This document shows, piece by piece, positions 1-6,804 of a stretch of DNA of 13,158 nucleotides. The DNA lies in NCBI GenBank assembly GCA_047921075.1, contig JBLRWS010000062.1, positions 1-13,158 on the forward strand, read 5' to 3'. The position numbers were made by a program, and so were the translations under genes. This DNA comes from JBLRWS01 sp047921075. GTDB lineage: Bacteria > Bacteroidota > Rhodothermia > Balneolales > Balneolaceae. The notes under the pieces were generated by a model. It saw nothing but the letters and a program-made list of their open reading frames with translations. It had not been told where the DNA came from and did not search any database. Position 1 is the first letter of the stretch. The number at the start of each line of letters is the position of its first letter.

Positions 1-1
1 T

Positions 2-2032
2 TTTACCGACTGGCAGCCCGATGCCGACTTTTTCATGAAGCGCGATTTTGCCCGCGAAGACAGTGTACACTACTGGCTGCAGATAGACGGTTTGCCGCAA
101 AATGAAGATGTACGGTTTCAGTATCTGGTAGACGGAAACCTCCGAATCGCCGATCCGTTTTCCGAAATGGTGCTCGATCCCGTACACGATCCGTTCCTCC
201 CGCAAGGCGTATTTCCCGATCTGCCGGCCTACCCGACCGGATTTACCACAGAAATTGTGAGCGTTATGCGGCCGGGACGCATTCCCTACGAATGGCAGGT
301 AACCGATTTTGAGCGCCCGGCACCCGAGGAGCTGGTGATTTACGAGCTGCTTCTCCGCGACTTTGTGGAAGAGAGCACCTACACCGTCCTTAAAGATACG
401 CTCGACTATCTGGAGCGCCTTGGTGTGAATGCCATTGAACTGATGCCGGTTTCGCAATTTGACGGAAACAACAGCTGGGGGTACAACCCGGTATTTCACG
501 GTGCGTTGGAAAAATCGTACGGCACCCGCCGTGCATTCAAAGAGTTTGTAGATGAAGCGCACAGCCGCGGTATGGCGGTGATTCTGGACGTGGTGTACAA
601 TCACGCACACGAAAACTCTCCGTTGATACGACTGTATGGCCTTGGCCGGCAGAACAACCGGTTTATCGGGCCGGGACACGCGTTTAACGTGTTTCAACAT
701 CTCAATCACGACGATCCCTACATCCACTACTGGCTCGACCGGATGAACCGCTACTGGCTGGAAACGTTTAAGGTAGATGGCTATCGGTTCGACCTCACGA
801 AAGGGTTTGCCACCAATGTGCAGGATGGCGGGTTGCTGCAGGGGCCCAACCCCGAACGAATTGCCAACCTGAAGCGCATGAACAACGCCATTCGGGAATT
901 CGATGATACCGCGTACGTCATACTCGAGCACTTTGCCGATAATTTTGAAGAGCGTCAGCTCGAAGCCGAAGGGATGTTGCTTTGGGGGAATCATAACTTC
1001 AACTACTCTGAAGGGATGATGGGCTTTAACAGCGGTGGAAACTCCAACATGTCGGGGATCTACTTCGGAAACCGAAATTTCAACAATCCCCACCTGATCG
1101 GTTATATGGAAAGCCACGACGAGCAGTGGATGATGCTGAAAATGAGAAAGTTCGGTAATCAGGCCAATCCCGAGCACAACCCGCGCGACCTGAATGTGGC
1201 GCTGGACCGAATGAAGCTGGCCGGCGCTTTCTTCTTTACCATTCCGGGGCCCAAGATGCTATGGCAATTTGGTGAGCTCGGCTACGGATGGGGGCCGAAT
1301 GAGTGCCTGAAACCGGGCGACGGCACCAACGGCGACTGCCTCGCCTCCGACCCCGGCCGTACCGCCCCAAAACCGGTTCGATGGGATTATTTTAACGATC
1401 CCAACCGGCAGGACCTCTACAACACCTGGGCCGATCTGCTTTTTATGCGCAGCCAGAGTCCTGCCTTCACCAGCGGCGATACGCAATTTGAGTCGTTCCT
1501 GAACGGAAACACAAAATGGATCAAACTGCAGCACCCCGATATGGATGCGGTGATCATTGGAAACTTCGATCTTTTCCAGCAGGATCGCTCCATTACATTC
1601 ACGCAGTCCGGAACGTGGTACGAATTCCTGTCCAATGATGAATTTGTAACCGATGGCTCGACGGAAACCTTTACACTGGCACCGGGCAGCTTCAAAATCT
1701 TTACAACGCGTCCGCTCTCCGTCTTTACCAGCACAGAAAGTGACGAGCGCATCCCCGAAAACCCACAAGCGTTTGAATTGAGCCAGAACTACCCGAACCC
1801 GTTCAATCCAACCACACAAATTCAGTACACCGTGCCGCAGGCCGGGCAGGTAAAACTGGAAGTGTTTGATATGCTTGGGCGTCGTGTGACTACACTGGTC
1901 AACACCGACAACCACCCCTCGGGCCAGCATACCGTAACGTTTGATGCTTCCGGCTTAAGCAGTGGTGTGTACCTTACGCGGCTGTCCAGCGCGAGCCAGG
2001 TGCTGGTTCGAAAAATGACATTAATCAAATAA
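2..2032 (+). CDS. GH13 alpha-amylase-family enzyme with T9SS sorting domain (5' partial)
   Basis: The reading frame is open through the left edge, so the ATG at 35 is probably internal. Residues below count from that ATG. Residues 1-85 are the end of an E-set/CBM48-like starch-binding domain. The GH13 barrel starts near residue 99 and carries all four conserved regions: DVVYNH at 185-190, GYRFD with Arg251 and the nucleophile Asp253, the general acid Glu298 in VILEH, and HD at 361-362. Region IV reads ESHDE rather than the usual NHD; ESHDE-like forms occur in branching-enzyme-like GH13 members. A C-terminal beta domain follows, then residues 580-665 form a type A T9SS sorting domain (ELSQNYPNPFNP, ending KMTLIK). 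It likely hydrolyses, or possibly transglycosylates, alpha-1,4-glucans outside the cell or on its surface. Exact specificity cannot be read from sequence. The stop lies 12 bases before the next GH13 gene, which suggests one transcript. The signal peptide would lie beyond the edge. Confidence 0.93.
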   Translation, partial: FTDWQPDADFFMKRDFAREDSVHYWLQIDGLPQNEDVRFQYLVDGNLRIADPFSEMVLDPVHDPFLPQGVFPDLPAYPTGFTTEIVSVMRPGRIPYEWQVTDFERPAPEELVIYELLLRDFVEESTYTVLKDTLDYLERLGVNAIELMPVSQFDGNNSWGYNPVFHGALEKSYGTRRAFKEFVDEAHSRGMAVILDVVYNHAHENSPLIRLYGLGRQNNRFIGPGHAFNVFQHLNHDDPYIHYWLDRMNRYWLETFKVDGYRFDLTKGFATNVQDGGLLQGPNPERIANLKRMNNAIREFDDTAYVILEHFADNFEERQLEAEGMLLWGNHNFNYSEGMMGFNSGGNSNMSGIYFGNRNFNNPHLIGYMESHDEQWMMLKMRKFGNQANPEHNPRDLNVALDRMKLAGAFFFTIPGPKMLWQFGELGYGWGPNECLKPGDGTNGDCLASDPGRTAPKPVRWDYFNDPNRQDLYNTWADLLFMRSQSPAFTSGDTQFESFLNGNTKWIKLQHPDMDAVIIGNFDLFQQDRSITFTQSGTWYEFLSNDEFVTDGSTETFTLAPGSFKIFTTRPLSVFTSTESDERIPENPQAFELSQNYPNPFNPTTQIQYTVPQAGQVKLEVFDMLGRRVTTLVNTDNHPSGQHTVTFDASGLSSGVYLTRLSSASQVLVRKMTLIK

Positions 2033-2044
2033 ACAATCAGCCTC

Positions 2045-3421
2045 ATGCATCACCCTTTTTTCGGAGCTTTTAAACCTGCGGCATGGACTGTGTTACTATC
2101 CCTGCTGCTGGCACTAACCGCCTGTTCGTCCGATGCGGGAGAACCCTCCACAACAACACAATTTGCCCCGCCCGATTGGGCTGTGAACGCGACCATTTAC
2201 GAAGTGAATGTGCGGCAGTTTTCGCCCGAAGGAACCTTCGAAGCCTTTTCGGAGCATATTCCGAGGCTGCGCGAGATGGGTGTGGAGATTCTCTGGCTGA
2301 TGCCTATCCATCCCATCGGCGAAAAAAACCGAAAGGGTACACTGGGCAGTTACTACTCCATTGCGGATTACACAGGAATCAATCCCGAGTTTGGCACGAA
2401 AGACGATTTTCGCCAACTGGTTCAAACCGCCCACGAGCACGATATGAAAGTGATTATCGACTGGGTGGCCAACCATACCGCCTGGGATGCTGTGTGGACC
2501 GAAACCAATCCCGAATTTTACGAAACCAACGAGGAGGGCGAGTTCTTCCCGCCGGTGGAGGATTGGTCGGATGTGATACAGCTGGATGTGGAGAGCCGGG
2601 AGATGTGGCAGGCCATGACCGACGCGATGGCGTATTGGGTGCGGGAGTATGGAATTGACGGTTTCCGGGCCGATGTGGCCTATATGGTACCCAACGAATT
2701 CTGGATTCAGGCACGGCAGGCGCTGGAGCAGATCAAGCCGGTATTTATGCTGGCCGAGGCCGATGAGCCGCACCTTCACGAAGCGTTCGATATGACCTAC
2801 ACCTGGAATCTGGCCCAAACCATGCGCGATGTGGGGGCCGGTGAAGCCACGCTGGCCGATCTGCACGCCGCACTGGAGCACGATTTCGAACGGTACCAAA
2901 AAAGCGATTATCGAATGGTCTTTACCACCAACCACGACGAAAATTCGTGGAAAGGAAGTGACCCCGATCTCTACGGCGAAAACGTACAGCCATTTGCCGT
3001 GTTTGCCGCAACGGTATGGGGGATGCCGCTGGTGTACAACGGGCAGGAGTCGGGCCTCGACAAACAGCTCGAATTTTTTGAGAAAGATGAAATTGAGTGG
3101 GGAACGTATCGCTACGAAGATTTTTATCGAACCCTGCTGCATCTGAATCGCGACAATCCCGCACTCTTTAACGGAGAAGCCGGTGGTGATTTTGAAAAAC
3201 TGAGAACCGACGCCGACGATGTGATCGTTGCCTATAAACGAACGGCCGGTGCCAACCAGGTACTGGTGGTGCTCAATGTTGATGACGAGCCACGAACGGT
3301 TCGTTTTCTGGATGGAGCGCAGGGCGAGTGGCACGATGTGTTCACCGGCGGGTCGGTTAACGTCTCCGAGACACTTCACATTGGAGCCAACTACTTTCGG
3401 GTGTTCGAGCGCAGAGAATAG
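2045..3421 (+). CDS. GH13 alpha-amylase-family lipoprotein
   Basis: This 458-residue enzyme has a lipoprotein signal peptide with lipobox LTAC and predicted lipidated Cys27, so it should sit on the outer membrane or face the periplasm. The compact GH13 catalytic domain starts near residue 48 (ATIYEVNVRQF). All key residues are present: DWVANH at 139-144, GFRAD with Arg208 and nucleophile Asp210, general acid Glu238 (MLAEAD), and NHD with His297/Asp298. A short C-terminal beta domain (about 385-458) closes the protein. Domain B is short, as in neopullulanase/maltogenic-type Bacteroidota amylases. The likely role is cleaving maltodextrins produced by the upstream secreted enzyme into small sugars. 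It starts 12 bases after the previous stop and is probably co-transcribed with it. The start was chosen because it gives a complete signal peptide. There is no Shine-Dalgarno sequence. Whether it is an alpha-amylase, neopullulanase or alpha-glucosidase-like hydrolase is not decidable here. Confidence 0.93.
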   Translation: MHHPFFGAFKPAAWTVLLSLLLALTACSSDAGEPSTTTQFAPPDWAVNATIYEVNVRQFSPEGTFEAFSEHIPRLREMGVEILWLMPIHPIGEKNRKGTLGSYYSIADYTGINPEFGTKDDFRQLVQTAHEHDMKVIIDWVANHTAWDAVWTETNPEFYETNEEGEFFPPVEDWSDVIQLDVESREMWQAMTDAMAYWVREYGIDGFRADVAYMVPNEFWIQARQALEQIKPVFMLAEADEPHLHEAFDMTYTWNLAQTMRDVGAGEATLADLHAALEHDFERYQKSDYRMVFTTNHDENSWKGSDPDLYGENVQPFAVFAATVWGMPLVYNGQESGLDKQLEFFEKDEIEWGTYRYEDFYRTLLHLNRDNPALFNGEAGGDFEKLRTDADDVIVAYKRTAGANQVLVVLNVDDEPRTVRFLDGAQGEWHDVFTGGSVNVSETLHIGANYFRVFERRE

Positions 3422-3491
3422 TCGCCAAACGTTCTCAAATTTCCGTACCATCCGCTAACCAACAAACCAGTAAACAGGAATCAGCCAACCT
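3422..3491 (+). promoter_or_regulatory. Intergenic gap with candidate LacI-type half-palindrome before the MFS gene
   Basis: This 70-base gap contains AAACGTTC at 3427-3434, which includes the perfect palindrome AACGTT (3428-3433). LacI-family operators are often centred on a CG step flanked by A and T. The same AACGT core occurs in the next two gaps. No terminator hairpin is visible. The site may be chance. Confidence 0.2.
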
Positions 3492-5033
3492 ATGAAACCA
3501 CAACCGCGCCCCCGCCTCAGCTTTTGGCAAATCTGGAACATGAGCTTCGGCTTTGTCGGCATTCAATTTGGTTTTGCACTCCAAAACGCCAATGTAAGCC
3601 GCATTTTTGAGACACTGGGTGCCGATGTGGACATTATCCCGCTGCTGTGGCTTGCCGCTCCGGTAACCGGTTTGGTGGTGCAGCCCATTGTGGGCTACTT
3701 TAGCGATCGCACGTGGACGCGCCTCGGCCGCCGCCGCCCCTACTTTTTGTGGGGAGCTATTTTTGCTTCGGCGGCACTGATTGTGATGCCCAACTCGCCT
3801 TATCTCTGGGTTGCGGCCGGTATGTTGTGGATTCTGGACGCCTCCATCAATATCTCGATGGAACCGTTTCGTGCCTATGTGGGGGATATGCTGCCATCCG
3901 AACAGCGAACCAAAGGGTTTGCGATGCAGAGCTTTTTTATCGGTGCGAGTGCTGTGATCGGTTCGTCTCTGCCGTGGATCATGACCAACTGGCTGGGTAT
4001 TCCAAACACCGCTCCGGAAGGGATGATCCCGCCAAACATCAAGTGGTCGTTTTATGTGGGCGGCGCCATCTTTTTTGGATCCGTTCTCTGGACGGTTCTT
4101 CGCTCTCACGAATACTCCCCCGAAGAGCTGGAAGCGTTCGAAGAGTGGGAAGATCAACAGCTCGACGATGCCGATGAAGCCAAACGGGAGATTCCCATTG
4201 AAGCCGGCGAAGGACAGAAGAAAATTACTTTTGGTATCCTGTTTTTACTCATCGGTGCACTGAGCACGTTTTGGGTCTACAACGGAGAGTACGACGAGGA
4301 ACTGTACATTTTAACGGTGGGCCTGCTTGCGCTTGGGCTGATCTCCCTGGTTGCAGGCTTCATTCAGAAAAGCGGCAATACCGAGCAGGGACTGGTGGTT
4401 GTGGTGCACGACTTCCTCACGATGCCCAAGACGATGATACAGCTTGCCGTAGTGCAGTTCTTTTCCTGGTTTGCTCTTTTTTCGATGTGGATTTATACAA
4501 CCTCGGCCGTAACGGCACATATTTATGGAACGAGCGACCCTACCACTGCGCTCTACAATGAAGGGGCCGACTGGGTGGGGATTTTATTCGCTGCCTACAG
4601 CGGGTTTGCCGCTCTGTTTGCGTTTACACTGTCGCCCATCGCCAAAAAAACCAGCCGGACGTTTGTGCACGGTATGGCACTCGCAATCGGCGGACTCAGC
4701 CTGATTTCGATCTTCTTTATTCCCACACCCGAACTGCTGATCGTTCCGATGGCCGGAATCGGCTTCGCCTGGGCCAGTATTTTAGCCATGCCCTATGCCA
4801 TTCTTGCCGGTTCGCTGCCTGCCAAAAAAATGGGCCTCTACATGGGCATCTTCAATTTCTTTATCGTGATTCCTCAAATCATCGCAGCCAGTATGCTGGG
4901 CTTTATTACCCGCAACTGGTTTGGCGAGCAGGCGATCTTCGCGCTGATGCTGGGTGGCGCCGTCATGATTCTGGCCGGACTCTCCATGTACTTTGTGGAT
5001 GATGTAGACAACCCTGACGCGCTGGAAAAGTAG
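3492..5033 (+). CDS. MFS sugar transporter, GPH/SLC45-like (probable maltose or glucose importer)
   Basis: This 513-residue integral membrane protein belongs to the major facilitator superfamily. After the second hydrophobic segment it has the loop 2-3 signature SDRTWTRLGRRRPYF (residues 71-85), typical of the GPH/sucrose-SLC45-like sugar:cation symporters. Six hydrophobic segments form the N-terminal half. A long charged cytoplasmic loop (about 205-244, rich in Glu and Asp) follows. Then come two hydrophobic segments at about 245-263 and 271-291, and six more from about 316 to 500, giving 14 rather than 12 by eye. The expected role is cation-coupled import of maltose or another small sugar across the inner membrane, inferred from the two GH13 genes just upstream. 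A 70-base gap separates it from them. A weak AGGA lies 12 bases before the start, too far for a convincing ribosome site. Substrate is inferred from context only. Confidence 0.9.
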   Translation: MKPQPRPRLSFWQIWNMSFGFVGIQFGFALQNANVSRIFETLGADVDIIPLLWLAAPVTGLVVQPIVGYFSDRTWTRLGRRRPYFLWGAIFASAALIVMPNSPYLWVAAGMLWILDASINISMEPFRAYVGDMLPSEQRTKGFAMQSFFIGASAVIGSSLPWIMTNWLGIPNTAPEGMIPPNIKWSFYVGGAIFFGSVLWTVLRSHEYSPEELEAFEEWEDQQLDDADEAKREIPIEAGEGQKKITFGILFLLIGALSTFWVYNGEYDEELYILTVGLLALGLISLVAGFIQKSGNTEQGLVVVVHDFLTMPKTMIQLAVVQFFSWFALFSMWIYTTSAVTAHIYGTSDPTTALYNEGADWVGILFAAYSGFAALFAFTLSPIAKKTSRTFVHGMALAIGGLSLISIFFIPTPELLIVPMAGIGFAWASILAMPYAILAGSLPAKKMGLYMGIFNFFIVIPQIIAASMLGFITRNWFGEQAIFALMLGGAVMILAGLSMYFVDDVDNPDALEK

Positions 5034-5111
5034 CAGTTCACATTATTGGTTCAAATTTACTATTCTCTAACTGATTTAACGTCAGATTTCAGGTAAAACC
5101 AACCATTCGGA
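5034..5111 (+). promoter_or_regulatory. Intergenic gap before the SSS gene with a weak CTGA/TCAG inverted repeat
   Basis: The gap is clearly more AT-rich than the flanking genes. It holds CTGA (5071-5074) and TCAG (5082-5085) around a seven-base centre containing AACGT. The stem is too short and lacks a T-run, so it is not a convincing terminator. An operator is possible but weakly supported. Confidence 0.15.
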
Positions 5112-6695
5112 ATGGCTACACTCGACTGGGTTATCGTTGCGATTTACGCGGCGGGGCTGATTGGCCTCAGCTATTGGCTCAGTAAAGGCCAGAGCACCAC
5201 CACCGATTACTATCTGGGAAGCAAGGGTTTGAAATGGTGGCAGATTGGCCTCTCCACCATGGCCACACAGCTCAGTGCGGTCAGTTTTATTTCTGCCCCG
5301 GCGTTTGTCGGGCTTCGCGAAAACGGAGGCTTGCAGTGGCTTACCTACGAATTTGCCGTGCCGCTGGCCATGATCTTCCTCATCATTTTCATCTTCCCGC
5401 CGCTGTACAAGTCGGGGGTCATCAGTATCTACTCGTATCTGGGCCGCCGATTCGGCAGCAGCACCAACAAAATTCTGAGCGGTGTTTTTCAATTTTCGAG
5501 AGCCTTTGCAACCGGTATCACGGTCTACGCCGTAGCCATTGTTCTGGAAGCGGTATTCGGTATTCCGCTCTGGATCAACATTCTGCTTACCGGGGTTATT
5601 GCGCTCATTTACGACTACCTCGGAGGGATGAAGGCGATCGTCATTTCCGATGTGATTCAGATGGGCATTCTTTTTCTCGGGTTCATTATTTGCAGCTACG
5701 TGGCCTATGATTTGATTGGCGGATGGGGCTCCTTTGTGGAAAACCTGGATCGCGACCGGCTCGATGCGGTCTCCTTCACCAATACCGGCCTGGGCGACGG
5801 CTCAGAATTTGGTTTTTGGCCGATGGTGCTTGGCGGATTCTTTCTCTACGCGGCCTATTACGGATGCGACCAGAGCCAGGCGCAGCGGATTCTCTCCAGC
5901 TCCGATATGAAAAACGTACGCCGGGCGCTTCTCTTTAATGGATTTATGCGCTTCCCGACCGTTTTTCTCTACTGTGTGATGGGGCTCTTGATCGGTACGT
6001 TTGCATTGATGACACCGGAGTTTCTGAGCCTCATTCCGGAGGGGCGGTCCGATTATCTGGTACCCCTGTTCATCGTTGAGCAGCTTCCGGTTGGCTTGGT
6101 CGGGCTGCTGGTGGCGGCCATTCTTGCAGCCGCCATGTCATCGCTCGATTCGGCTCTGAACTCGCTGAGTGCGGCCACCGTGGAAGATTTTGTGATTCCG
6201 GCCAAATCAAAAAATGAAAAACCCACGGAGGCAGAGTCTTTCAGGCTGTCCAAAAAATACACCATCGTCTGGGGAGTGGTGTGCGTGCTGCTGGCCTTTT
6301 CGGCCGGCAATATTGCCCCGACGGTGATTGAAGCGATCAACAAAGTGGGCTCCATGTTTAACGGGCCGATCATCGCTACGTTTGTGCTCGCCATTCTCAC
6401 CAAAACAGCCACCACCAAAGGAGTGAACATCGGTATTGTGGCCGGGGTGGCGTTTAACCTTGTACTCTGGCTCTTTTTTGATGATGTGATCTTCTGGTTT
6501 TGGTGGAACCTGACAGGCTTTCTGGTCACCGTTACGGTAGCGATGATCGTGAGTCGATGGGCCGATTCCGACGCTCCGCTTTCCATTATCGACGGAACAG
6601 CAAAGATCGAATTTCGCCTCACAGAGAGTGCCTATCTCACGCTCTATTTTGTATTTATCGTACTATTCAGCATGTCGCTCGCATTTTGGTTATAG
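5112..6695 (+). CDS. Sodium:solute symporter (SSS/SLC5-like family)
   Basis: This 527-residue membrane protein has many hydrophobic segments spread along its length, starting with residues 5-22. Near the N-terminus it has the SSS-typical stretch STMATQLSAVSFISAPAF, including the broken helix expected of the LeuT fold. The segment around residues 340-355 reads AAAMSSLDSALNS. Ser343 and Ser344 match the serine pair that helps form the Na2 sodium site in SSS transporters such as vSGLT, so sodium coupling is likely. A hydrophilic segment (about 358-377) follows that helix. Substrate cannot be assigned. Position beside two amylases and an MFS sugar carrier suggests a monosaccharide such as glucose, but SSS members also carry organic acids and other solutes. 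The gene follows the MFS gene after 78 bases and precedes the FG-GAP gene by 109 bases. The start is the first ATG that gives the complete first membrane segment. Confidence 0.92.
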   Translation: MATLDWVIVAIYAAGLIGLSYWLSKGQSTTTDYYLGSKGLKWWQIGLSTMATQLSAVSFISAPAFVGLRENGGLQWLTYEFAVPLAMIFLIIFIFPPLYKSGVISIYSYLGRRFGSSTNKILSGVFQFSRAFATGITVYAVAIVLEAVFGIPLWINILLTGVIALIYDYLGGMKAIVISDVIQMGILFLGFIICSYVAYDLIGGWGSFVENLDRDRLDAVSFTNTGLGDGSEFGFWPMVLGGFFLYAAYYGCDQSQAQRILSSSDMKNVRRALLFNGFMRFPTVFLYCVMGLLIGTFALMTPEFLSLIPEGRSDYLVPLFIVEQLPVGLVGLLVAAILAAAMSSLDSALNSLSAATVEDFVIPAKSKNEKPTEAESFRLSKKYTIVWGVVCVLLAFSAGNIAPTVIEAINKVGSMFNGPIIATFVLAILTKTATTKGVNIGIVAGVAFNLVLWLFFDDVIFWFWWNLTGFLVTVTVAMIVSRWADSDAPLSIIDGTAKIEFRLTESAYLTLYFVFIVLFSMSLAFWL

Positions 6696-6726
6696 GCATG
6701 ATTCCCTACCCATTTCTATGTATTTT

Positions 6727-6734
6727 AAACGTTT
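6727..6734 (+). promoter_or_regulatory. Candidate LacI-type operator AAACGTTT upstream of the FG-GAP gene
   Basis: A perfect 8-base palindrome lies 70 bases before the FG-GAP start, in an AT-rich gap. Its CG-centred form resembles the core of many LacI-family operators. Against it, the same 8-mer occurs inside the first amylase gene at 762-769, so chance occurrence is possible. Confidence 0.25.
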
Positions 6735-6747
6735 TAGAAGTACCTGA

Positions 6748-6762
6748 ATGCAGTTTCTGCAT
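6748..6762. repeat. Short perfect inverted repeat ATGCAG-TTT-CTGCAT
   Basis: Six-base arms at 6748-6753 and 6757-6762 are separated by TTT, in the gap between the SSS and FG-GAP genes. It could be an operator or a small hairpin in the leader of the FG-GAP mRNA. There is no following T-run, so it is not a standard intrinsic terminator. Confidence 0.3.
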
Positions 6763-6804
6763 CAACAAATTCGCGTCGGCACGGCGTATTGATACCCCAA
6801 CCTT

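Noticed and set aside
2083..2658. 191-codon plus-strand frame inside the second amylase
   Set aside because: It overlaps the lipoprotein signal and catalytic barrel in another frame and shows Arg/Cys-rich shadow composition without motifs.
2114..3451. 445-codon open frame on the minus strand opposite the second amylase
   Set aside because: It lies opposite a gene with intact GH13 catalytic motifs, lacks any recognisable domain, and is explained by the GC-biased codon use of the real gene.
5046..5066. TTGGTT and TATTCT as a possible promoter before the SSS gene
   Set aside because: Only nine bases separate the two boxes, far from the usual 16 to 18, and neither fits the Bacteroidota promoter form well.
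5071..5085. Possible terminator hairpin after the MFS gene
   Set aside because: The stem is four pairs with a seven-base loop and no T-run.
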